A stretch of 38,889 nucleotides of DNA from Rhodoferax sp. (GTDB lineage: Bacteria; Pseudomonadota; Gammaproteobacteria; Burkholderiales; Burkholderiaceae_C), in the NCBI GenBank assembly GCA_031291305.1, contig JARLJH010000038.1, positions 1 to 38,889 of the forward strand, given 5' to 3'. The stretch's first letter is position 1. Each line of letters starts with the position of its first letter. Below the pieces are notes generated by a model. The model was not told the origin of the DNA, made no database searches, and saw only the letters and a program-made list of their open reading frames with translations. Of this stretch, positions 1-7,230 are shown piece by piece. The translations under genes and the position numbers were made by a program.

Positions 1-135
1 CCCTGCGATTTCGCCTTGAGCTTCCTCCGCACCCCGCCTCGCGACGACGCACTTGCCCTTTGGCTAGCCTTCGGCTCTACAAGCCTGGCACCGGGACTTG
101 CACCCGGCTGGATTCGTGCCATGCACGGCACACAC
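1..135 (-). mobile_element. 5' end of a group II intron (domain I), truncated by the window edge
   Basis: Read on the minus strand, this stretch resembles the conserved 5' part of bacterial group II introns. A GTGTG-type start lies near 135-131. It is followed by a small hairpin (GTGCC/GGCAC, 113-128), a stem with the GTGCAAGTCCC motif (about 90-107), AGCCGAAGGCTAGCC (about 64-78), GTCGTCGCGAGGCGGGG (about 33-48) and GAGGAAGC (about 19-26). That order of motifs is what I know from domain I of many intron RNAs that encode a reverse transcriptase. The intron would continue leftwards out of the window, so its maturase gene and domains V-VI cannot be seen. The exact 5' splice site is uncertain (133 or 135). 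The flanking exon is the non-coding region downstream of the Crp/Fnr gene. Confidence 0.6.
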
Positions 136-278
136 GCATCGCCCGCGGCGTTGCCAACGTCCGCTCTGTGCGTAATGAAATCGCCATCCGTCCCTGACAC
201 TTTGCCAAGTCAAAGAAGGGGACTTCACAAGAACCAGTGAGCCACCCTTTTTGTGCTTGAGCAGCCTAATAGCTTGTC

Positions 279-308
279 GCCCCGGATTCGCCTATCGGAT
301 CGCGGGGC
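279..308. other. Imperfect inverted repeat between the intron and the Crp/Fnr gene
   Basis: GCCCCG (279-284) pairs with CGGGGC (303-308). The inner arms GATTCG and CGGATC pair with one wobble and one bulged base. It lies about 70 bases beyond the stop of the minus-strand Crp/Fnr gene, so it may help end that transcript, but no T-run follows it. It also lies upstream of the presumed intron start. The rest of 136-378 shows no convincing gene. Confidence 0.4.
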
Positions 309-378
309 GTCTTCATTTCACCGGTGGCAGAAGTGCTTCAAGTCGGTACACATGCATCCCCCACGACGCCATTGAGTG

Positions 379-1110
379 CTAGCAGGGTTTCACATCGGTC
401 AGCAACCGCTCCAGCTCTTTCTTGACCACGCCATAACACTCGCACACGCGACTCTCCAGCCCGGCACGGTCCAGCACGCCGATATGCCCGCGCCGGTAGC
501 GGATGTAACCCAGGTTCTGCAGGTGCCCGGCAGCGTCAGTCACGCTTTCGCGGCGCACGCCCAGCATGCTGGCCACCAGCTCCTGCGTCATGACCAACTC
601 ACGCTCGGGCAGACGGTCCAGCGTCAACAGCAGCCAGCGACACAGTTGCTGCTCCACCGAGTGATGGCGGTTGCACACCGCAGTTTGTGCCATTTGCGTC
701 ATCAGCGCCTGGGTATAGCGCAGCAGCAGGCGCTGCAAGGCGCCACCTCGGCTGAATTGCTCTTTGAGGATGTGGCGGTCCAGCCGGTAAGCATGACCAG
801 CGGTTTGCACCACGGCCGAGCTGGAGGTGGTATCGCCCCCCATGAAGAGTGACACGCCGACCACGCCCTCGTTACCCACACCCGCCGTCTCGGCCGAGGC
901 CCCGGACTCGGTGACGTAGTGCAGAGAGACGATGGCGGTGGTGGGAAAGTAGGCGTGGTGCATCTGGCTGCCAGGCTCGAACAGCATCTGGCCCAGCGGC
1001 AGGGGCACCAGTTCCAGGTGCGCCGCCAGTGGCTCCAGATCAGCCGCAGGCAAGGCCGCCAACAGCAGATTCTGAGACGGCTTGTGCAATGAGGGAAGAA
1101 GGGCGTTCAT
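379..1110 (-). CDS. Crp/Fnr family transcriptional regulator
   Basis: A 243-residue protein with the layout of the Crp/Fnr family: an N-terminal cyclic-nucleotide-binding-type beta-roll (about residues 25-140), a linking helix, and a C-terminal winged helix (about 155-225) with the recognition segment VASMLGVRRESVTDAAGHL. There is no Fnr-type N-terminal cysteine cluster, so an Fe-S oxygen sensor is unlikely. Many relatives of this subgroup do not bind cAMP, so the ligand is unknown. The gene starts 7 bases after the stop of the REC-PAS gene, which indicates cotranscription with the upstream kinase and regulator genes. The upstream Shine-Dalgarno is weak (GGAAA 13 bases away), which fits translation coupled to the preceding gene. 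It is the only DNA-binding protein of the cluster and so a candidate for its transcriptional output. That role is inferred. Confidence 0.88.
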   Translation of the reverse strand: MNALLPSLHKPSQNLLLAALPAADLEPLAAHLELVPLPLGQMLFEPGSQMHHAYFPTTAIVSLHYVTESGASAETAGVGNEGVVGVSLFMGGDTTSSSAVVQTAGHAYRLDRHILKEQFSRGGALQRLLLRYTQALMTQMAQTAVCNRHHSVEQQLCRWLLLTLDRLPERELVMTQELVASMLGVRRESVTDAAGHLQNLGYIRYRRGHIGVLDRAGLESRVCECYGVVKKELERLLTDVKPC

Positions 1111-1117
1111 AATTTTT

Positions 1118-1939
1118 TCAGTGTTTCCCTGTCAATTCCACGCCAATGCCGCGGTAGCCGATGAAGCGGCTGGAGCGGTCAAACATGGGCTCGCCACTGA
1201 CTTGAAAACACTGCTCGCTGCCATCGGAGCCGGTGCGGCAGAACACATAGTCCAGAAACGGCTGGCGCTCGGCAATGGTGCGGCGCAGCGTCTCACGTTC
1301 GGTTTCGTTCCAGCCGCCCAGCAAGGTGGGATGGGTGTCGCCGCGCAGCGACTCTACCTGCAAGCCCAGCATCTCCAGCACCGGACCCGACACCTTGGTG
1401 AAATGGCCGTTTTCGTCCTGCTCCCAATACCAGTCCGAGGCCAGCTCGGTCAGGCTGCGAAAACGCGCCTCGCTCTCGCGCAACTCAGCCGTGCGCTCGG
1501 CCACGGTAGCCTCCAGCTCGCGGTTGTAGTCGGCCAGCTTCTTGTACAACAAGCGGACTTCAAGCATGTTGTGGATGCGGGTTTTGACCTCCACCAGGTC
1601 AAACGGCTTGCTGATGAAGTCTTTGGCTCCGGCCTGCAAGGCACGCAGCTTGTGACCCGGCTGGGCGGTGAGTACGATCACCGGCAGATAGCTGTCGGTG
1701 ACGCTGGTTTTAAGCCCTTCCATCACCTGAAAGCCGTCCATGACGGGCATCTGCAGGTCCAGCAGGATCAGGTCATAGGCGTTTTTGCGGTGCAGCGCGC
1801 ATACCTCTTCAGGTTTCATGGTGGCACTGACATGGCTGTAGCCTGCTCCTGCCAGCAGTTGCTCGAGCAGTTGCACGTTGGCCGATTGGTCGTCCACGAT
1901 GAGGATGTTGGCGGCAAGAATATCTACGGCCATGTTCAT
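1118..1939 (-). CDS. Response regulator with REC and PAS domains, no recognised output domain
   Basis: 273 residues. The receiver domain occupies about residues 10-130, with the acidic pair D16-D17, the phospho-acceptor D61 in LILLDLQMP, T91 and K111. A short coiled-coil linker (about 135-155, AERTAEL) leads to a PAS domain (about 155-270) that ends the protein. No kinase, GGDEF, EAL or DNA-binding domain follows, so the output is probably a protein-protein contact. The receiver closely resembles that of the REC-GGDEF-EAL protein encoded upstream (same D61 spacing, shared GAKDFI.KP and LEVRLLYK segments), so the two are likely paralogues. AGGA lies 7 bases before the chosen ATG; a second ATG two codons on is possible. 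It sits between the PAS kinase gene and the Crp/Fnr gene. Confidence 0.88.
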   Translation of the reverse strand: MNMAVDILAANILIVDDQSANVQLLEQLLAGAGYSHVSATMKPEEVCALHRKNAYDLILLDLQMPVMDGFQVMEGLKTSVTDSYLPVIVLTAQPGHKLRALQAGAKDFISKPFDLVEVKTRIHNMLEVRLLYKKLADYNRELEATVAERTAELRESEARFRSLTELASDWYWEQDENGHFTKVSGPVLEMLGLQVESLRGDTHPTLLGGWNETERETLRRTIAERQPFLDYVFCRTGSDGSEQCFQVSGEPMFDRSSRFIGYRGIGVELTGKH

Positions 1940-1965
1940 GATGTTTTCCTATTTGCTCTGTTAGT

Positions 1966-2012
1966 GATAGCTATATACCCTTTTATCACGGGGACTATAG
2001 GCATATTTCTCA
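1966..2012 (-). repeat. Dispersed intergenic palindrome, copy R1
   Basis: On the minus strand this reads GCCTATAGTCCCC, then GTGATAAAAGGGTATATAGCTA. It matches the pattern of the other copies described here (GCCT-CTA-CCCC...ATAAAGGG-CTA-AGCTA). It lies just upstream of the REC-PAS start and downstream of the PAS kinase gene. No transposase is associated; it behaves like a REP/MITE-type element. Confidence 0.6.
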
Positions 2013-2084
2013 TTAATTTCCAATGACATGCGGGTTGACCAGGGTCATGCACAGAACCGCCCACGCGAACAATGTGGACGTCCT

Positions 2085-3452
2085 TCATTTCACGGCCTTG
2101 GCCAACGCCACCTCAAACCAGAACACACTGCCCTCGCCCAAGGTGCTGTGCACGCCGATGGTGCCGCCCATCATCTCCACCAGCCGCTTGCTGACCACCA
2201 GGCCAATGCCGGTGCCTTCCAGTGGGCCCAGCTCCTGGCCCAGGCGGTTGAAGGGTTGAAACAGGTGGCCCATTTGCTCGGCGGCCAGGCCCTGACCGGT
2301 GTCCTGCACGCTGATGCGCACGGTCTTGTGGGGACGCAAGCTCCAGCTCACCGTCACGGTGCCGTCTTTGCGGTTGTACTTGATGGCGTTGGACAACAGG
2401 TTGATCACCACCTGTTTGAGTCTGCGCCGGTCCACCTGCACCATACACGGCTGCTCAAACGTTGGGAAACTGATCGGGATGCGCTGCGCCGTAGCCTGCG
2501 GCTCAATCATGGTCTGGCAGTCCAGCAGCACCGCGGCCAGCGACTCGGGGGCCATGGTCAGCGCCAGCCGACCCGACTCGATGCTGGCCAGGTCGAGAAT
2601 TTCGTTGACCAGGTCCAGCAAATACCAGCCGCCGTGAATGATCTGATCGATGGCCGACTTTTGCGCAGGCGTGGGTGCGGGTTTGCCGGCCTCCATGAGT
2701 TGTGCAAAGCCCAGAATGGCGTTGAGCGGCGAGCGCAGTTCGTGGCTCATGCTGGACAGAAAGTCTGACTTGGCGCGGTTGGCCTTGTCGGCCAGCGCAC
2801 GGGTACGTTCCAGTTCCAGATTTTGTTCCTTCAGCGCCGTTTCCAACGCGACGCGATCGGTGATGTCCTTGAACGTAACGCGCATCGTGGTGCTCCCATT
2901 TGGCCCCTTGGCCAAGTTGGCCGCCAAGCTGATCCACATCGGCTGGCCGTCCTCACGCGTCAACAGCAAATCGCAGCTTTGCGTCTGCCCGCTCACGCGC
3001 ACCATGGCGCAGCACTGCAGGTAGGCGGGCTGCTGGCTGTTGGCCATGAAGCGGGTGAACTTTTGCTTGACCAAGGCCATGCGTGTCAGTCCCAGCATTC
3101 TGGCGGCCGTCAGGTTAGCCTCCAGAATGCGACCGCTCTCATCCACCGTGCAATAGCCCACGGGGGCCATGTCGTACAGGTCAAAGTAGCGTTCACGCGC
3201 GGCATCAAGCTCCACCTGCGCACGGCGCAGTTCTTCGTTTTGCAGCTCCAGCTCGATCTGATGCACGCGCAGTTCGTGAAACAGCATTTGCGCGTCTTCG
3301 GACTTCATCTCCTTGACCATCTCCAGCGGCAGCTTGACCTTGAGCTGATGGCTGTCTTCGGCACGCCGACGCAGTGCCTTCAGGGCATCGGACGAGATCG
3401 CCGGGTTATCCGCGGCCTGGGGCACCGCTCTTGTCTTGCTGACAGGTTCCAA
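2085..3452 (-). CDS. PAS-domain sensor histidine kinase (cytoplasmic)
   Basis: 455 residues with no transmembrane segment. An N-terminal helical region (about 25-90) containing HELRVHQIELELQNEEL leads to a PAS domain (about 88-205). A HisKA dimerisation domain follows, with H237 in SMSHELRSPLNAI, then an HATPase domain with the N box (INLLSNAIKYN), DTGQG and the GTGIGL box. All motifs needed for autophosphorylation are present. The start is TTG at 3452, preceded by AGGAG 6 bases upstream; there is no better in-frame ATG near it. The kinase core is strikingly similar to that of the hybrid kinase encoded at 5225-7036. The PAS module resembles that of the pseudogene at 10307-11049. The signal is unknown; the likely partners are the neighbouring receivers. 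Confidence 0.9.
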   Translation of the reverse strand: MEPVSKTRAVPQAADNPAISSDALKALRRRAEDSHQLKVKLPLEMVKEMKSEDAQMLFHELRVHQIELELQNEELRRAQVELDAARERYFDLYDMAPVGYCTVDESGRILEANLTAARMLGLTRMALVKQKFTRFMANSQQPAYLQCCAMVRVSGQTQSCDLLLTREDGQPMWISLAANLAKGPNGSTTMRVTFKDITDRVALETALKEQNLELERTRALADKANRAKSDFLSSMSHELRSPLNAILGFAQLMEAGKPAPTPAQKSAIDQIIHGGWYLLDLVNEILDLASIESGRLALTMAPESLAAVLLDCQTMIEPQATAQRIPISFPTFEQPCMVQVDRRRLKQVVINLLSNAIKYNRKDGTVTVSWSLRPHKTVRISVQDTGQGLAAEQMGHLFQPFNRLGQELGPLEGTGIGLVVSKRLVEMMGGTIGVHSTLGEGSVFWFEVALAKAVK

Positions 3453-3465
3453 TCAATGCTCCTAC

Positions 3466-3514
3466 AAATATAGCTGTATACCCCTTTTATTCGGGGGCTA
3501 CAGGCTTATTTTTC
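3466..3514 (-). repeat. Dispersed intergenic palindrome, copy R2, overlapping a gene end
   Basis: On the minus strand this reads GCCTGTAGCCCCC, then GAATAAAAGGGGTATACAGCTA, the clearest member of the family in this orientation. The arms GCCTGTAGCCCC and GGGGTATACAGC are near-complementary. It contains the last codons and the TAA stop of the REC-GGDEF-EAL gene and ends just before the TTG start region of the PAS kinase gene. Confidence 0.65.
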
Positions 3515-5235
3515 ATATAAAAATCAAGCATCTCGGCGGGCGGCGCCACCGCGCCAATATAGTTGCCCTGAAAGGCAGCGCAGCCCATGGCCGCAAAAAA
3601 GTCCCGTTGCGCAGCAGTCTCGATGCCTTCGGCGACAACCGGCATGCCCAGACTGGCACCCAAGGCACCAATGGCGCGGGCAATCACGGCCACGCTGTCG
3701 TCGGTCAAAACGTCGTGCACCATGGCCTGATCAATCTTGAGTCGCACCAAGGGCATGCGCTTGAGGTAGGCCAGCGAGGCAAGACCGGCCCCAAAGTCGT
3801 CCAGGCACCAGCCCACACCGAGTGCCTGGATGACGCTCATCTTGGCAAGAATGTCTTCCATATCATTGAGCAGCGTGCTCTCGGTCAGCTCCAATGTCAA
3901 GTTGCACGCGGGTGCGCCGGTTTTTTGCAGCGCCAGCGTCACCCTGTCGGCAAAATCGGCCTGCGCCAGTTGGCAAGCGCCCATGTTCACCGCCAGCTTC
4001 CAGGCGGCGGTTGCCGGGTTCTTGGACCACTGCACCAGTTGCTGGCAAGCGGCTTCCAACACCCACTGGCCCAGCGGCAAGATCATGCCGGTCTCTTCGG
4101 CCAAGGCCAGAAACTGGCCGGGCAACATCAGGCCGTGGCTCGCATGGCGCCAGCGCAGCAGTGCCTCGGCACCCACGGCCACGCCATGAACATCAACCTG
4201 AATCTGGTAGAAAAGCGCAAACTCATTCGCGCTCAACCCGTGGTACAGGTCTTGCACCAGCTGCTCCTGCTTTTGCACGGCGGCGTGCATGAGCAGATCA
4301 AAAAAGCAGACCCGGCTGCGCCCCATGGATTTGGCGCGGTACATGGCCCGGTCGGCTTTTTTCAGCAAATCACTCACCGGCTCCAGCAGCCCCTGAAAAA
4401 CCACCGTGCCAATGCTCAGAGAGGTCTCGTAGGTGTGGCCTTGCAGGTCAAAGGTTTGCCCCACGGTGTGCAAGATCTTCTGTGCCACGGCTTCGGTCTG
4501 GCGGGCTGCGTCGGACTCATGCTGGCCCAACGCATCAAGCAGCACCACAAACTCGTCGCCACCAAAGCGCGCCACGCAGTCGCCCTCGCGCACACACAAC
4601 AACAGGCGCTGGCTGACCTGCTGCAGCAGCAGATCGCCCACATCATGGCCCAGGGTGTCGTTGAGTTGTTTGAAGTGGTCAATGTCCAGAAACATCAGTG
4701 CGCAGTGGTTGTGGCTACGCGCTGACGACAGGCGAGACTGATTCAGTCGGTCCACCAGCAGACGCCGGTTGGCCAGTCCGGTGAGGGCGTCATGCAGCGC
4801 AAAAGACGCCAGCGACGCCACCGCAATGGCCAGCCTCTTGTACAGCAGACGCACTTCGAGAAGGTTGTAAATACGTGTTTTGAGTTCAGCCAGCTCGTAG
4901 GGCTTGGCAATGAAATCCTTGGCGCCAGCCGCCAGGGCGCGCATCTTGTGCTCCGGTGCCACGGTGATGGCCAGCACCGGCACGTAGCCGTCGGTTTCGA
5001 TCCGTGAGAGCCCCTCCAGCACAGCAAACCCATCCATGCCGGGCATTTGCAGGTCCAGCAGGATCAGGTCATATTTGTGCAGGTCATGCAGATCGCAAAC
5101 CTCAAACGGATTTTGCGTCGAAGTCACTTGGCGGTAGCCCTCGCCTTGCAGCAGTTGCATGAGCAACAGCACATTGGGCCCCCGGTCATCCACGATCAGG
5201 ATGTGAGCATCCAGCACGTCGGTTTTATCGCGCAT
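3487..5235 (-). CDS. Response regulator with REC, GGDEF and EAL domains (c-di-GMP turnover)
   Basis: 582 residues from the preferred ATG at 5235, which has GGGAG 7 bases upstream; the longer reading frame starts with TTG at 5253. The receiver (about 5-125) has phospho-acceptor D61. The diguanylate cyclase domain has an intact GGDEF at 225-229 and an RxxD inhibitory site at 216-219. The EAL domain begins with EAL at 357-359 and keeps ELTES, LDDFG, LKID and VVAEGIET, although the usual DDFGTG is DDFGAG and the QGY-type end motif is QGNYIG. Both synthesis and hydrolysis of c-di-GMP are therefore possible, under control of phosphorylation. The ATG overlaps the stop of the upstream hybrid kinase by about 11 bases, so the two are probably translationally coupled and act as partners. 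Confidence 0.92.
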   Translation of the reverse strand: MRDKTDVLDAHILIVDDRGPNVLLLMQLLQGEGYRQVTSTQNPFEVCDLHDLHKYDLILLDLQMPGMDGFAVLEGLSRIETDGYVPVLAITVAPEHKMRALAAGAKDFIAKPYELAELKTRIYNLLEVRLLYKRLAIAVASLASFALHDALTGLANRRLLVDRLNQSRLSSARSHNHCALMFLDIDHFKQLNDTLGHDVGDLLLQQVSQRLLLCVREGDCVARFGGDEFVVLLDALGQHESDAARQTEAVAQKILHTVGQTFDLQGHTYETSLSIGTVVFQGLLEPVSDLLKKADRAMYRAKSMGRSRVCFFDLLMHAAVQKQEQLVQDLYHGLSANEFALFYQIQVDVHGVAVGAEALLRWRHASHGLMLPGQFLALAEETGMILPLGQWVLEAACQQLVQWSKNPATAAWKLAVNMGACQLAQADFADRVTLALQKTGAPACNLTLELTESTLLNDMEDILAKMSVIQALGVGWCLDDFGAGLASLAYLKRMPLVRLKIDQAMVHDVLTDDSVAVIARAIGALGASLGMPVVAEGIETAAQRDFFAAMGCAAFQGNYIGAVAPPAEMLDFYMKNKPVAPE

Positions 5236-7036
5236 CAAAAATCTCCCGACCAACGCCTGCCAGCCGCTGTGTTTTCGCCAGCGCCAAGCCGCGATCGAGC
5301 GCGTCCATGAACTCTGGTACCCGGATCGGCTTGGTCAGGTAGCAGAAAAACCCTGCCGCCAAGCCACGTTCTATGTCGCGCGGCATGGCGTTGGCACTCA
5401 GCGCCAGCACCGGAATATGCCGCGTGCCCTCGTCCTCCTGCAAAATCTTCAGCGCCTGCAGGCCGTTGATGCCGGGCAGGTTGATGTCCAGCAGGATCAC
5501 GTCGGGCTGATGTTCACGCGCCAGGGCAATGCCACGCATGGCATCTTCGGCACCAAACAGGCGCATGTCGGGCCGACGGGCCACAAGTTGCTCCACCAGC
5601 GCCATGTTGGCGCGGTTGTCTTCCACATAGAGCAAGGTGCGCACCCGCTCGCCATCCATCATGGGGGTGACATGCGACAGCAGCATTTCAACCACGGTGT
5701 CGTCGATTTGCGGTGCGCCGATCAGTTCCAACTCAATCCAGAAGACGCTGCCCACGCCTTCGGTGCTGATCACGCCCATCTCGCCGCCCATCTGCTCCAC
5801 CAGGCGCCGACTCACCACCAGGCCGATGCCGGTGCCTTCTTCGTCGCTGTCTTCCTTGCCCAGGCGGTTGAAGGGCTGGAACAACTGGGCCACTTTGTGG
5901 GGTGACAAGCCATCTCCCGTGTCTTGCACGCTGATGCGCAGGCGCCCAGGCGCGCGCTCGCGGCAGGTCACATGCACCTGGCCGCCCTGGCGGTTGTACT
6001 TGATGGCATTGGACAGCAGGTTGATCATCACCTGCTTCAGGCGGGTGCTGTCTGCGTTGACAAAACACGGTGCAGCCACCCGCGCAAAGTGCAGATCAAC
6101 CTCTTTTTTGAGCGCCTGTGGGGCCATCAGCGTCTGGCAGTCCAGCAGCACTTCGGGCAGCGACACTGGCTCGTGCGAGAGCGACAAACGCCCGGACTCG
6201 ATGAGCGCCAGGTCCAGCACCTCGTTGATCAGCTCCAGCAGATACCAGCCAGCGCGCAGGATCTGCTCGATGCTGGCCTTTTGCCATTCGCTCGGCGGCG
6301 GTGTGCCAGACTCCATCAGTTGGGCAAAGCCCAGAATGGCGTTGAGCGGTGAGCGCAGTTCATGGCTCATGCCCGACAAAAAGTCCGACTTGGCCTGGTT
6401 GGCCTTGTCGGCTGCAGCGCGGGCGGCTTCGAGTTCGGTGGCTTTGTCACGCAAGACCTGATCGAGCCGCTCTCGCTCGACCTCGGCAGCGCGCCGCGCC
6501 GTGTTGTCGGTGCCAATCAGCAGATAGCCAATGATGGCCTTCTCTTCGTCGCGCAGCGCCGTCACCGACACCAGGGCAGGCAGGCGGCTGCCGTCTTTGC
6601 AGATGTAGGTCAACTCGTAAATATCTTCAATGCCGCGTGAGGCTTTGAACACCAGCGCTTCAAAGCCGGGGGCGATCACGGTGCCAAGCTCGTCACTCAA
6701 GGAGGTGGCACGTGCCACCAGTTCCTGTGGGTCGGAAATGTCCGCCGGGGTGATCTGGTTCATGACCTCGGCGGCGGTATAGCCCAGCATGCGCTCGGCA
6801 CCCACGTTGAATATCTGGATCACGCCCTTGGCATCGGTGGCAATGCTGGAGAAGTTGGCGCTGTTGAAAATGGCGTTCTGCAGCGCCCCACCTTGTGCCT
6901 GGAGGTTGACCTGGTGCAACTGCCGACTGGCAACTTTGTGGGCTGCCAGCCAGGTGAAGAGTTTGGTGAAGTATGTCAAGGCAGTGAGCAGGTGACGCTG
7001 CCCCGTGGCAGCTAAAGAAAGAAGTGCGTTCAGCAT
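5225..7036 (-). CDS. Hybrid histidine kinase with PAS and C-terminal receiver
   Basis: 603 residues from the ATG at 7036, which has an AGGGTGG-like ribosome site 7 bases upstream. A GTG start at 7075 would add 13 residues and cannot be excluded. An N-terminal helical stretch leads to a PAS/PAC domain (about 55-185), a coiled coil, HisKA with H225 in GMSHELRSPLNAI, HATPase with INLLSNAIKYN, DTGDG and GTGIGL, and a receiver (about 460-585) with D517 in VILLDINLPG and the TKP lysine. No membrane segment is evident. The layout suggests a soluble sensor whose phosphate moves to its own receiver or to the adjacent REC-GGDEF-EAL regulator. It is the first gene of the minus-strand run, and the divergent CheB-CheR gene begins about 195 bases away. 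Confidence 0.9.
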   Translation of the reverse strand: MLNALLSLAATGQRHLLTALTYFTKLFTWLAAHKVASRQLHQVNLQAQGGALQNAIFNSANFSSIATDAKGVIQIFNVGAERMLGYTAAEVMNQITPADISDPQELVARATSLSDELGTVIAPGFEALVFKASRGIEDIYELTYICKDGSRLPALVSVTALRDEEKAIIGYLLIGTDNTARRAAEVERERLDQVLRDKATELEAARAAADKANQAKSDFLSGMSHELRSPLNAILGFAQLMESGTPPPSEWQKASIEQILRAGWYLLELINEVLDLALIESGRLSLSHEPVSLPEVLLDCQTLMAPQALKKEVDLHFARVAAPCFVNADSTRLKQVMINLLSNAIKYNRQGGQVHVTCRERAPGRLRISVQDTGDGLSPHKVAQLFQPFNRLGKEDSDEEGTGIGLVVSRRLVEQMGGEMGVISTEGVGSVFWIELELIGAPQIDDTVVEMLLSHVTPMMDGERVRTLLYVEDNRANMALVEQLVARRPDMRLFGAEDAMRGIALAREHQPDVILLDINLPGINGLQALKILQEDEGTRHIPVLALSANAMPRDIERGLAAGFFCYLTKPIRVPEFMDALDRGLALAKTQRLAGVGREIFDAR

Positions 7037-7097
7037 AGCCACACCACCCTGCGCCTTCCGTGCGCTAGCGAACACAAATCTCAGTTTGTATAAAAAA

Positions 7098-7142
7098 TTG
7101 GCCTCTACCCCTTATAGATAAAGGACCAGAAGCTATTTATTT
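7098..7142 (+). repeat. Dispersed intergenic palindrome, copy R3, in a divergent promoter region
   Basis: This reads GGCCTCTACCCCTTATAG, then ATAAAGGACCAGAAGCTATTT, with near-complementary CCTTAT/ATAAAGG arms. It lies in the 194-base gap between the divergent hybrid kinase and CheB-CheR genes. I do not see clear -35/-10 promoters for either gene in this gap. Confidence 0.6.
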
Positions 7143-7230
7143 TGATAAATCCGGGCCAACACCTACACTCAGGCCAGATGTAGCTCTGCAAAGCCACACA
7201 GCCCCACCGCTTACCACAGGATGAACTTCC

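Noticed and set aside
16-240. 74-residue reading frame at the left edge
   Set aside because: Low-complexity translation without family resemblance; the opposite strand shows group II intron RNA motifs that explain the sequence better.
3436-4725. 429-residue open frame on the plus strand
   Set aside because: It is antisense to the REC-GGDEF-EAL gene, whose domains are clear; it is His/Gln-rich, as expected for a shadow frame in GC-rich DNA.
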